In this document: piece by piece, positions 1 through 7,837 of the stretch
How the letters are laid out: each line of letters opens with the position of its first letter
Position numbering within the stretch: position 1 is the first letter of the stretch
DNA from: a virus
DNA: 64,000 bases
IMG/VR virus record: IMGVR_UViG_3300009157_000016
Coordinates: 44,378-108,377 of that record
Direction: 5' to 3' (one strand)
Translations under genes and position numbers: made by a program
Notes under the pieces: generated by a model
What the model was told of the DNA's origin: nothing
Databases searched by the model: none
Seen by the model: only the letters and a program-made list of their open reading frames with translations

Positions 1-1353
1 GCCGGCGACCCAATAGAACACCGCATCATAGTGTTCCTTGAGCCGGGCAATCTCATCCTGCGACTCCTCAATGTCCTTCTCATAAGCATTGATGTCGTCA
101 CGGCGCTTATCCAGCAGCGCCTCAAAGGGGTCCTGCGCCGCCTGTAGCGTGTCGTAGTCCAGTTGCGCCTTCTTCAAGTCGCGCTCAGCTTGCGTCAGGG
201 CGTTGTCGCAGTCCACGCGGGCATGGTGCGTCCCGGTGACCTTGTCGCTCGCCAATCTCAGGAGGCCGTCCGACTCTTCCATCTGACGCTTCAACTTCTT
301 GCGGCGGCCCTTGGCGCGCTCAAGCCGCTCATAGATGTCGTCAGCCTCCTGCTCATCCTTCTCGCGCAACGCTTCTATCTTGTCACCCTGCTTCTTAAGG
401 TGATCACCGTCCACGACCTGTAGGCACGTGGGGCAGATCTTGCCGCGCAGACTGTCGAAGTGCTTGTGGTCGTCTTGCAGCGCCGCCAGCTTGGCGGTCA
501 CGCGGTCGTAGTCGCCCTGCAAGGAAGCTGCGTCCCGGCGTTCGTCGAAGTAGGTCAGCTCCAATCCCTGCCGCCCCTGTTTCAAGCTGTCCAGCGAACG
601 CGCGGCGGCCTGCTCAGCTTTGCGCAGCGCCGGCAGCGCATCCTTAAGGTCGGTCACGCGCTCATCGTGTTTGCTGATCTGCTTCTTTAGGGCTTTCAGG
701 CTGACCTTCCTGTCGTCTACGAACTGGTCCGACTTGCGCCTCAGCTCTTTCAAGCCGGCAATGGCTTCCTCACGCCGCCCCTCAGCGCGGTTCAGTTCTG
801 CTTCCTCCTTGCGCATGTCAGTTGAGATGCGCTCAGCTTTGGACGAAGCGCGCTTGCTGCGCTCAAGCCAGAAGTCAAGCTGCATGATGGACGCGAACAG
901 TGACAGCTTGGCGGCCGGCAGCAAGTCAAAGAACGACGTGCCAAACTGCGGGATGAAGATGGCGTACTTGAACGCCTCATCGTTCATGCGCAGGAGCTTG
1001 TCAACTTGATCCTGCGTTGCCTTCTGTCCGTCAATGGTCAGGAAGTTCGGGTTTTGCCCGCGCGCTATGGTGAAGGTGCCGAGTCCAACGGTTACGTCGA
1101 CTTCCACCTTGCACGACTGCGTGCCCCAATGGACGACGTTCGCCGCTTTGATCCCCCGCGTGCTAGTGCCGTAGAAGCACCAATATATGGCGTCCACAAG
1201 AGACGTCTTGCCGCAGGCGTTCGCCCCAAGGCCGGGGCTGTCCTCGTTGCGGCCGGTGAGATAGTAGAGGCCAATGCCTTCCGGGAACCAGAACTCGTGT
1301 TCGCCGTAGTAGGACTTGAACCACCACATGCAGATGCGCAGGATGTCGAACAT
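1..1353 (-). CDS. SbcC/Rad50-like recombination ATPase (T4 gp46 type), partial
   Basis: Large ATPase subunit of an SbcCD/Rad50-Mre11 type DNA end-processing complex, partner of the phosphoesterase at 1642-2670. The N-terminus has a Walker A loop at residues 43-50 (GANACGKT) followed by the LVDAIYWCFYG segment typical of Rad50/SbcC. A CPTC zinc-hook motif lies at residues 307-310 (bases 424-435) inside a long charged coiled-coil stretch, so this is the first half plus the hook; the C-terminal ATPase lobe lies beyond the left edge. The ATG overlaps the TAA of the preceding gene (TAATG). Known role of the family: resecting or cleaving DNA ends for recombination-dependent replication and host DNA breakdown. 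Confidence 0.88.
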   Translation of the reverse strand, partial: MFDILRICMWWFKSYYGEHEFWFPEGIGLYYLTGRNEDSPGLGANACGKTSLVDAIYWCFYGTSTRGIKAANVVHWGTQSCKVEVDVTVGLGTFTIARGQNPNFLTIDGQKATQDQVDKLLRMNDEAFKYAIFIPQFGTSFFDLLPAAKLSLFASIMQLDFWLERSKRASSKAERISTDMRKEEAELNRAEGRREEAIAGLKELRRKSDQFVDDRKVSLKALKKQISKHDERVTDLKDALPALRKAEQAAARSLDSLKQGRQGLELTYFDERRDAASLQGDYDRVTAKLAALQDDHKHFDSLRGKICPTCLQVVDGDHLKKQGDKIEALREKDEQEADDIYERLERAKGRRKKLKRQMEESDGLLRLASDKVTGTHHARVDCDNALTQAERDLKKAQLDYDTLQAAQDPFEALLDKRRDDINAYEKDIEESQDEIARLKEHYDAVFYWVAG

Positions 1354-1679
1354 TAGCCGAAGGGCTCCGGATCGTGGTCGCCGTCACGCCATTGCTGGAA
1401 GGCTGCCTTGTCGCGCTCGTTGAGCTTCCCGTGGCCCATCATGCCCACGCTGTCGGTGATCTCGAAGCGGCCGTCAAGGAGCTGACGGATAGCGCGGGTG
1501 AACGGTACCGGCGACTCGCTGGATGTGTAGAAGCCATCCCATTCGTCCGTCTTGGCGTTCCACACGTAGTCGCTCAGCACGTAGTAGGTGTCACGTTCCT
1601 TGTGGTGGAGGACGTGGTAAAGCAAACTCATGTCCGGCACGTCACCGTTCTTGTCCGGCGTGTCGTAGTTGATCGGCAT
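1353..1679 (-). CDS. Hypothetical protein between the SbcD and SbcC genes
   Basis: A 108-residue soluble protein with no recognised domain. The start at 1679 has GGAGGAAGGAA just upstream and lies inside the last 38 bases of the SbcD-like gene; the stop overlaps the SbcC start. Being translationally embedded between the two subunits suggests a job linked to end processing, but that is inference. The C-terminus is polar and charged. Confidence 0.75.
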   Translation of the reverse strand: MPINYDTPDKNGDVPDMSLLYHVLHHKERDTYYVLSDYVWNAKTDEWDGFYTSSESPVPFTRAIRQLLDGRFEITDSVGMMGHGKLNERDKAAFQQWRDGDHDPEPFG

Positions 1680-2670
1680 TTCCTTCCTCCAGCAGTAAGG
1701 CCCCCTCACGCTTGAAAGGGGCGGATACCTTCTCGACGACAGTGAACTCTTCAAACACGACCTTGGGATCTTTTGAGGCGATCTCCTTGGCGCTGGCTCT
1801 GCGCCGCTCCTTGGCCTTTTGGACCTTCATCTCAACACCATACACTTCCAGGTCCAATCTGCGGCATTCGTCAAGAACTGCTTTCTTGACACGCTGCCAT
1901 TCAAAGGCTTCCTCGCGTGTGAGATCCACGGTGATCTTGACGTGGTCGCCTTGCTTCACCTGACCGTCAATCTCCCCCACTTCCCTGATTGTGAGGCTGC
2001 GCTTGGCGGGCGCTTCAAAGTGGATGTCGTCAAGCAGGTCGTGCTTCGTATCCAGCAAGACGCAGCGCGGCTGAAAATCGTCGCCAAAGCGCACATGATA
2101 GGGCGCGCCAACGTAGGCGACAGCGCCGACGTCCTGCGGGCGGTGTATGTCACCGGCCAATATGCGTTTGGCGCGTAGGCGCTCAATTGTCGCGGTCTCT
2201 AGGCCGTTCAGACGTGCCCCGGACTCAGCTATGGCCCCTTCAATGCATTGGTGAATGAGGATGTAGTCCGGTCGACCCTCCAGCCAGTTAAAATCAGGCC
2301 ATCCGTCCCATTGGTGCGGCACGCACAGAAAGTGGATGCCAGCGATTTTGAGCAGCATTGGCGTGGTGATGAAGCTGATCCCTTCCAGCCCGCTGAGGAA
2401 CTTGAAGAAGGGATTCGCAGGGTCAACGTAGTCGTGGTTCCCTTGCAGCACGTAAACCGGTGGAATTAGGTGCTGCAATCCTTCCACGATCGCGTTGACA
2501 AGCTTCGCGCTATGCTTGTCTTTCTTGTCAGTGAGGTCGCCAAGGATGAACGTGAAGTCGACATCGTGTTGCCGCTGTTGCTTGCGCAGCCACGGCCATA
2601 AATCGAAACGATACTTATCCTTCGGCCGGTCAGTCATGTGCAAGTCACTCGCGAAAAGACCTATGCTCAT
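1642..2670 (-). CDS. SbcD/Mre11-like metallophosphoesterase (T4 gp47 type)
   Basis: Nuclease subunit of the SbcCD/gp46-gp47 complex. A calcineurin-like phosphoesterase signature is visible in order: SDLHMTD near the N-terminus, GDLTDKKD, GNHDY and GDIHRPQ, which supply the Asp, His and Asn ligands of the two-metal site. The 342-residue length suits a phage gp47. I chose the ATG at 2670, which overlaps the TGA of the preceding gene (ATGA), over the in-frame ATG five codons upstream, which has no ribosome site. Partner ATPase at 1-1353. Confidence 0.9.
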   Translation of the reverse strand: MSIGLFASDLHMTDRPKDKYRFDLWPWLRKQQRQHDVDFTFILGDLTDKKDKHSAKLVNAIVEGLQHLIPPVYVLQGNHDYVDPANPFFKFLSGLEGISFITTPMLLKIAGIHFLCVPHQWDGWPDFNWLEGRPDYILIHQCIEGAIAESGARLNGLETATIERLRAKRILAGDIHRPQDVGAVAYVGAPYHVRFGDDFQPRCVLLDTKHDLLDDIHFEAPAKRSLTIREVGEIDGQVKQGDHVKITVDLTREEAFEWQRVKKAVLDECRRLDLEVYGVEMKVQKAKERRRASAKEIASKDPKVVFEEFTVVEKVSAPFKREGALLLEEGNADQLRHAGQER

Positions 2671-3233
2671 ATGTTGGGGATCCATTTTTGGAGGGGGGTG
2701 GAGCCATCCACGTATAGCGGGTGGCGGGGATGGCGGTCCTTGGTCGTGCCAAGGCAGTACACGTCCTTGCCTGAGTGTTCCAGGATGCCGGCTACCGCGT
2801 CAGCGTAGTGCTGGAGCTTATTTGGAACCTTCCCCCACGCCGCTATGATGAAGCTTGCCTTGGCCGCATACTTCTTGATCAGGAAGTGATTGTCGGCCGA
2901 GCAGGGTTCCTTGCCTATCAGGTCCTCCGGGTGCGTGAACCGCAGATCCATGACGTTCATCTTCATGTAGGAAGTCATGATCAGCTTGTCGGTGAACAGG
3001 CACTCCCGCGCAATGGTGGGGTCGTTCATGGTGGCAATGGCGGTGCTTGGATTCATGCCTATCCACAAGGCAAAGCGGTCGTCCTCAAACCGCCTTTGTC
3101 TGTTCCACCAACGGCGCAGTGTCAGTCGGTATTCCTGATTGCGGCCGGCGAACGAGGCGTCGCCGCCCATGCCGGCCGGCATCCTTAGGAGCTTCTTTCC
3201 GCCGGGGTCGTGCTTTGGAGCGAAGAACGTCAT
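2667..3233 (-). CDS. DUF1643-family protein
   Basis: A 188-residue protein with the features of DUF1643: GMNPSTA, DPTIARE, a middle block resembling TDKLI...MNVMDLR, and a C-terminal CLGTTKDRHPRHPLYV. The biochemical role of this phage- and bacteria-borne family is not established. The start at 3233 is preceded by GGAAAGG. It is coupled to the downstream SbcD-like gene by an ATGA overlap, placing it in the recombination operon. Confidence 0.75.
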   Translation of the reverse strand: MTFFAPKHDPGGKKLLRMPAGMGGDASFAGRNQEYRLTLRRWWNRQRRFEDDRFALWIGMNPSTAIATMNDPTIARECLFTDKLIMTSYMKMNVMDLRFTHPEDLIGKEPCSADNHFLIKKYAAKASFIIAAWGKVPNKLQHYADAVAGILEHSGKDVYCLGTTKDRHPRHPLYVDGSTPLQKWIPNI

Positions 3234-3453
3234 GACGCACCTTTCCACGTTCTTTTAGTTTCACTTTCCTTCCCAACGACCAGTAGACGACCAAGACCCT
3301 CTTCGATTGTCGCCACTTGACTATGTGGCAGGGAGCGAGGACACGTCTCATCTGCCAGACTTGTTCGAGAAGCTCCTTCAACGTGCAGCCGGGCTCACGG
3401 CGGAACTTCCCTTTTATGGGAATGCGGAAGAGGGTCGGGTCGTCATCCTTCAT
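3085..3453 (-). CDS. Small basic hypothetical protein, long out-of-frame overlap
   Basis: A 122-residue Lys/Arg-rich ORF whose ATG overlaps the stop of the PD-(D/E)XK-like gene (ATGA), supporting translation. Its last ~50 codons read out of frame through the start of the DUF1643 gene, so the C-terminal third may be of no importance or the true end may differ. Residues 62-67 (RKVKLK) loosely resemble the RVRL motif found in other proteins here. Function unknown. Confidence 0.45.
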   Translation of the reverse strand: MKDDDPTLFRIPIKGKFRREPGCTLKELLEQVWQMRRVLAPCHIVKWRQSKRVLVVYWSLGRKVKLKERGKVRHDVLRSKARPRRKEAPKDAGRHGRRRLVRRPQSGIPTDTAPLVEQTKAV

Positions 3454-3968
3454 AGGCGCACGCGATCACGCAGCGGCCGGCACTTGAGAAAATCATCCCA
3501 AAAGATGACTTGCAGATTGAGTTGTGGGTAGATGGCTTCAATGCGGAAGATGCCCAGCAAATGGAAGCCCTTCTTGGTGCTGAGGACCAGTATGGGGAAA
3601 TTGTTCTGGCGGGCAATGAGGAACGGTATCTTGTCGAACTTCTCAGCATCCCGGCACAAGGCAAGCCAGAAGTTGACAAGGTTCCCCCTGCGCTTAATCA
3701 GCGCATCAATGTCCAAGTTCTTGAAATGCTTTGAGTCGACGAGGAAGTTGTCGACGAATTTCATGCCGGCTGGATCAATGGCGCTTATGTCACCGGCTTG
3801 CGCAGAGAGGATTGTGCCGGACTTGAAGGCAATGCTGGCCCGGCCTCCTGACATGGCGGTGCGCCAGAATATGTCCTCACGCTTGCCGCGCGTGACCCAT
3901 TTGGATAGCTCACGGCAACAGTAGCGTTCGAACGTAGCGCCCTTTTTCTGACTACCGCCCTTCCTCAT
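3450..3968 (-). CDS. PD-(D/E)XK nuclease-like protein with C-terminal RVRL
   Basis: A 172-residue protein resembling phage recombination or resolvase-type nucleases: N-terminal GATFERYCCRELSKW helix, RREDIFWRT-like basic block with a Ser-Gly-Gly-Arg, then AGDISA and a DSKH segment that could supply the Asp and (D/E)XK residues. The family call is by pattern only. It ends in RDRVRL, the terminal peptide shared with many proteins in this window. SD GGGAG before the ATG; 17-base overlap with the preceding gene. Confidence 0.55.
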   Translation of the reverse strand: MRKGGSQKKGATFERYCCRELSKWVTRGKREDIFWRTAMSGGRASIAFKSGTILSAQAGDISAIDPAGMKFVDNFLVDSKHFKNLDIDALIKRRGNLVNFWLALCRDAEKFDKIPFLIARQNNFPILVLSTKKGFHLLGIFRIEAIYPQLNLQVIFWDDFLKCRPLRDRVRL

Positions 3969-4302
3969 CTACCCGCTCCCCTTTATCGTTGATAGGCCAC
4001 TTCTCACCGCTGATAAGACGGATAGTGACCATTTCCTGATGACGGTTCATCATGTCGACTTCGTATTCCGCCTTGCCGTTGGCGACCTCAATGGTGAACC
4101 GCATTCCCCTTAGCTTCTCGGGGTCGCTGATGTCCAAGCCGAACTCACGAAGCATTGCGAACGTCGTCGTGGTGGAGTGCATCCACGGAGTGTCTATTGT
4201 GGTGTAGCGCTGGCCGTAGATGGGCTCCACATCTTTGCCGAATGCGGTATCAGGAACCTCGCCGGTGTGCAGCGAGAATTGCATCCTGCGTAGCTCAACC
4301 AT
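3952..4302 (-). CDS. Hypothetical protein downstream of the recombinase
   Basis: A 116-residue protein of unknown function. The start at 4302 has GAGGAGGAAGT in front and overlaps the last codons of the recombinase gene by 8 bases. The C-terminal half looks like beta-rich sequence followed by an acidic tail ending DEEGR. Its place between recombinase and nuclease suggests a recombination accessory role, by context only. Confidence 0.7.
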   Translation of the reverse strand: MVELRRMQFSLHTGEVPDTAFGKDVEPIYGQRYTTIDTPWMHSTTTTFAMLREFGLDISDPEKLRGMRFTIEVANGKAEYEVDMMNRHQEMVTIRLISGEKWPINDKGERVDEEGR

Positions 4303-5347
4303 ACTTCCTCCTCTTGGGTATGAACTCGTCCTCGATCTCATTCCAGAGACGACGGACGACCTTGTTGACGCGACGTGTCTCGCGGTCAAACTCCTTGTCG
4401 CTCATGTCGTTCAGCGCGTCGCGGTACTGAGTGAACTCCTTCTTCTCCGCCGGTATGTCAGCCGCCTTGAGACGCTTGATGGACTTGAGCCAGTCCAGCG
4501 AAGCCCCAAGGTCATCAATCCCGTAGCCAAAGATGAAGTCCATGTCGCACGACCTGAACGGGAAGCCGACCTTGTTCTTCTTGCATAGGGCTTTGATGCC
4601 GATCCCGTAGACGCGCTCAACGCCGCGAATGGTGCGCTTAAGCTGCTCCTTGTGGGACAGCCAGAGGATGTGCGTGGCGTAGAAGTCAAGCGCTTTGCCG
4701 CCAGCGCGGCGGTGCTTCTCCCCAAAGCTGACGTTGATGTTGTCCCGCACCTGTGAGACGATAACAAGGCAGACGCGGGCCTTGCCGATCTTCTTGGTCA
4801 GCTTGCGGAACAATTCAGACGCCATCTTGGCCTTTGCCATGCCGTAGGTGGCGTCACCAATCTCACGCTCCAGTTCCTTCTCGTCGCTGAGGCCGTCATA
4901 GCTGTCCAGCACGTACATGCCGGGCACGTCGTCTTTGATGCAGTCGTCGCAGAAGCGTTCCAAGTCCCGTGCAAACGCTTCAATGGTGGTGATGGGGGCG
5001 TCCGGATCGCCGAAGTCTATGTCGTCAACCGGCGCGCCCATAGCCTGCGCATAGTCCATGTCGTAGGCTTCTTCTGTCTCCCGGTAGGCTGCCTTTCCCT
5101 TCGGGTAGTCCATGCAGAAGTTTGTCAGCCCCTCAGTGGCAAGCGCCGTCTTGGCCGTGCTCTTGTCGCCCACGATGTTGATCATACGTCCTAGGACGTA
5201 GCCGCCGCTGAGAACGTTATCAAGCAGCCCGCAGCCGCTTGACGTGAATTCCAGCTTCTCCTTTTCGGAGGTGAAATAGAGGTTGTCCTCTTTTCTCAGC
5301 TTGTCATAAGCCGTTTCATCCTCAAGCTTTACGCGCCGCTTTGCCAT
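4295..5347 (-). CDS. UvsX/RecA-like recombinase with N-terminal RVKL motif
   Basis: Strand-exchange ATPase of the RecA/UvsX fold, 350 residues. It has an SSGCGLLDNVLSGGY entry segment, a P-loop at 60-67 (GDKSTAKT, with Ala where the last Gly is canonical, as tolerated in phage UvsX proteins), Walker B in MYVLDSYDGLS, and VSQVRDN near loop L1/L2. The start at 5347 follows GGAGG; it begins MAKRRVKLED, the RVRL-type terminal peptide. It sits with SSB and a UvsY-like protein, a T4-like recombination trio. Confidence 0.9.
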   Translation of the reverse strand: MAKRRVKLEDETAYDKLRKEDNLYFTSEKEKLEFTSSGCGLLDNVLSGGYVLGRMINIVGDKSTAKTALATEGLTNFCMDYPKGKAAYRETEEAYDMDYAQAMGAPVDDIDFGDPDAPITTIEAFARDLERFCDDCIKDDVPGMYVLDSYDGLSDEKELEREIGDATYGMAKAKMASELFRKLTKKIGKARVCLVIVSQVRDNINVSFGEKHRRAGGKALDFYATHILWLSHKEQLKRTIRGVERVYGIGIKALCKKNKVGFPFRSCDMDFIFGYGIDDLGASLDWLKSIKRLKAADIPAEKKEFTQYRDALNDMSDKEFDRETRRVNKVVRRLWNEIEDEFIPKRRKYG

Positions 5348-5483
5348 CTGGCCTCCAGTTGTAGACACGGCGCTGCTTGGGAAGGGGGTTGACCGCCAGA
5401 TAATCCTGCCAGCCCTCGTATCCCATCGCCCGTATCTGACTTTGATCTCTGTCCAACCTTGCCCAAGGGATTTCGTCATCCAT
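5322..5483 (-). CDS. Possible small protein between SSB and recombinase genes
   Basis: A 53-codon ORF filling most of the otherwise empty 207-base gap between the SSB stop and the recombinase start, running 26 bases into the recombinase gene. It reads MDDEIPWARLD, then YEGWQDYLAVNP and a basic tail; this is not low-complexity and looks protein-like. The reading frame is open further upstream into the SSB tail and no strong ribosome site precedes the chosen ATG, so start and reality are uncertain. Confidence 0.4.
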   Translation of the reverse strand: MDDEIPWARLDRDQSQIRAMGYEGWQDYLAVNPLPKQRRVYNWRPDGKAARKA

Positions 5484-5554
5484 CTGCTCTGCAAGAGGGC
5501 GGTTATCTAGCTGGTGGGCGTAGATGACGCCCTCTTGCAGGAGGTAGGCAGCCC

Positions 5555-7126
5555 TTAGTCCCGGTCGCGCCTCCGGCGGTCCCGGTCGTCGTCCGGGTCG
5601 TCATAGCGGGTGCGCTTCTTGTCACCGCGATCGTCGTCACGGTCGCGCTTGCGGTCACGGTCGTCGTCATCATCCCGACCGCCGCGCTTCTCGCCGACGT
5701 CACGTTTGCGGTCGTCGTCCTTGTCCCGGTCCTTGCTGCGCTCACGCATCTCAGCAAGACGGTCCTTCACGTTGCGGCGCTCACCCTTGTCGTCGTCATC
5801 GCGCTTCCGGTCCCGGTCCCGGTCATCGTCATCACGGTCGCGACTGCGGCTGCCACGGTCAACGTCATCCCGGTCACGGCTGCGGCGGTCGTCCTTGTCG
5901 TCGTCACGGTCACGCCCGCGCCGGTCATCACGGTCGTCATCCCGGTCACGGCTGGCACGACGATCATCCCGGTCATCATCACGGTCACGCCGGCCACGAC
6001 GATCGTCGTCGTCTTCGCTCCTCTTCCGTGACGACCCACGGTCATCATCACGATCGTCGTCCCGGCCACGGCCGCGCACCGAACCACGATCATCATCATC
6101 CCGGTCACGCCGGCCACGGCCTGAGCCGCGTTCGTCATCATCCCGGTCACGGCTGCGCCCGCCGCGCCGGTCGTCATCCCGGTCACGGTCACGGCTACGG
6201 CCACCACGACGATCGTCTTTGTCGTCGTCGTCCGTTTCAACGCGGACGTGGCCGCCGAAGGCCGCTTCAATGTGGTCGTAGTCGTGGTATTGCAGGACAT
6301 CAGGGATGGGATTTTCCTTGATGTAGTCCAGCACGTCCTGCATGTCACGCTTGTTGTCCAAGATGGGACCGCTGGGGAGGATCTTCATCTTGGACGCCGG
6401 GTACTTGGTATTGCGGCCGGTGCCTTCACGGTAGAAGCGGATGTCGTTCCCGTCGTAAGGGTCATCAATGTAGATGAGCGCCTTGGTGTCCTCGTCAACC
6501 GTCAGGTTGGCGATGTCCTTGTCGAACGTCCACGCCATTGCCCAAAACTGAGCGCCTTCGTCAGGAGCGTTCTTGTCAAGGACCCACACGCCCTTCCGCT
6601 TCTTGGGCGTCAGGGCTTTGGCCAGCTTCTCGTCGCCGTCCTTTTCAGCATCACGGCGGGCCTCATCCAGCGGGTCCCTCTTGCCCAGCATCTTGCTGAG
6701 GCTGAGGTACGTCTGCGAGTCGACGCCAATGCCGTAGTTGCAGTAGATGTCGTAGCAGTAGTACTTCGCATCGTCCCACGTGGGCGGCAGGATGCGGATC
6801 GTGTTCTTGCCTTCCTTTGGCTTGAACACCTTGATCCCATCCTTTACGATGGAGTCGAAGTTCCCTCCGCTTTGGTTGGCGGCTTCCCGCACGGCTTCAC
6901 GCGACGTGCGCTTGTAGACAAAGCTACCACCACGACTGGAGCCGCGATCATCATCACGGTCACGATCACGCGAACGACCACGGTCACGATCCCGGTCATC
7001 GTCGTCCCTCCCACGGCTTGAGCGCCTGTCGTCATCATCCCGGCCACGGCGACGATCGTCGTCCCGGTCACGGTCGCGATCCCGGTCATCATCCCGGTCA
7101 CGGCGTCTATCGTCATCACGTGCCAT
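5555..7126 (-). CDS. gp32-like single-stranded DNA-binding protein with giant Arg/Asp tails
   Basis: Phage SSB, 523 residues. Residues 68-298 match gp32-like SSBs: SGGNFDSIVKDG, FKPKEGKNTIRILPPTWDDA, GIGVDSQTYLSLSKML, WTFDKDIANL, then FYREGTGRNTKY. This core is flanked by a 67-residue N-terminal tail and a 225-residue C-terminal tail made almost wholly of alternating Arg and Asp with some Ser and Gly. Typical phage SSBs have only a short acidic C-tail, so nearly 300 extra mixed-charge residues are unusual. Near the end it carries KKRTRYDD, a weak form of the RVRL terminal motif. SD GAGGAGAG. Confidence 0.85.
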   Translation of the reverse strand: MARDDDRRRDRDDDRDRDRDRDDDRRRGRDDDDRRSSRGRDDDDRDRDRGRSRDRDRDDDRGSSRGGSFVYKRTSREAVREAANQSGGNFDSIVKDGIKVFKPKEGKNTIRILPPTWDDAKYYCYDIYCNYGIGVDSQTYLSLSKMLGKRDPLDEARRDAEKDGDEKLAKALTPKKRKGVWVLDKNAPDEGAQFWAMAWTFDKDIANLTVDEDTKALIYIDDPYDGNDIRFYREGTGRNTKYPASKMKILPSGPILDNKRDMQDVLDYIKENPIPDVLQYHDYDHIEAAFGGHVRVETDDDDKDDRRGGRSRDRDRDDDRRGGRSRDRDDDERGSGRGRRDRDDDDRGSVRGRGRDDDRDDDRGSSRKRSEDDDDRRGRRDRDDDRDDRRASRDRDDDRDDRRGRDRDDDKDDRRSRDRDDVDRGSRSRDRDDDDRDRDRKRDDDDKGERRNVKDRLAEMRERSKDRDKDDDRKRDVGEKRGGRDDDDDRDRKRDRDDDRGDKKRTRYDDPDDDRDRRRRDRD

Positions 7127-7141
7127 ACACTTCTCTCCTCG

Positions 7142-7312
7142 TCAGGCGCTCTCGGCGCGGGTTTCTTTCTGCCCATGCTGGATAAGGCTCAGGAGTCCCT
7201 GAACGTATGCCAGCTTGGCGCGGTAGTATGCGATGAACACGAAGTTCAAGAAGCAATACAGCAGCGCCAGAACAAGGATCAGGACTGCTACGCCCAGTAC
7301 GTCCTCAGTCAT
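7142..7312 (-). CDS. Small single-pass membrane protein
   Basis: A 56-residue protein. After a short acidic N-terminus, residues 5-28 are strongly hydrophobic (VLGVAVLILVLALLYCFLNFVF), then a charged cytoplasm-like tail. It overlaps the stop of the UvsY-like gene by 8 bases and is preceded by GAGG. It lies between recombination genes, but a membrane segment argues against a direct role there. Function unknown. Confidence 0.7.
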   Translation of the reverse strand: MTEDVLGVAVLILVLALLYCFLNFVFIAYYRAKLAYVQGLLSLIQHGQKETRAESA

Positions 7313-7805
7313 CGTACCTCACCCTTCGTTTGGAACGGCCTTCAATGATCCGCTCCATGTTGCGCTTGGAACGATACTCGTCAGCCCGGCCGCCTTTGGT
7401 GGCGTCCGTCTGATAGTAGTTCGCTACGTACAGCCCTGCCAGATCCTTGAGCATGTAGGACCGCATTGAGAAGGACTCCTTCAACGTCTGGCACCTGTCC
7501 GCCCATTCCTTGGCGTCAAGGTAGCTCTTGGTGGCCTCAATGTGGTCGTCATGTATCTCAATGGCGTTCTTGATAGCCGCCTCACTGGCCTTGCCGTCCG
7601 ACCGTTCCAGTTCCCTCCTGCACTCAAAGTATAGGCGCGCGTCGATTTGGGACAGTTCCTCTTTGGCTGTGTCCCGGTCAGCGTTTGCCGCTGCCAATAG
7701 ATCGCCGGCTTCATAGAACAATTCTGGTTGCCTGACCAATTCCATGTCTAGGTCAAGGCGGTCAATTTGCAGCGCACGGCGCAGTTCGCTAGGTTTTGCG
7801 GGCAT
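7305..7805 (-). CDS. UvsY-like recombination mediator (tentative)
   Basis: A 166-residue, almost wholly helical, charged protein. Its pattern recalls T4 UvsY (137 residues): an ELFYEAGDLL opening, a coiled-coil middle, then SYLDAKEWADRCQTLKESFS with a conserved-looking RSYMLKDLAGLY end. UvsY loads UvsX recombinase onto SSB-covered DNA. The location next to SSB and UvsX-like genes supports the call. It ends KRRVRYDD, a variant of the RVRL terminal peptide. Start has GGAGGGG upstream. Confidence 0.5.
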   Translation of the reverse strand: MPAKPSELRRALQIDRLDLDMELVRQPELFYEAGDLLAAANADRDTAKEELSQIDARLYFECRRELERSDGKASEAAIKNAIEIHDDHIEATKSYLDAKEWADRCQTLKESFSMRSYMLKDLAGLYVANYYQTDATKGGRADEYRSKRNMERIIEGRSKRRVRYDD

Positions 7806-7837
7806 GGTTCACCCCTCCGTTTTCACATATACCTTTC

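Noticed and set aside
5610-6281. Ser/Arg-rich plus-strand frame of 223 codons
   Set aside because: It mirrors the Arg/Asp repeats of the SSB tail on the other strand; composition is a by-product.
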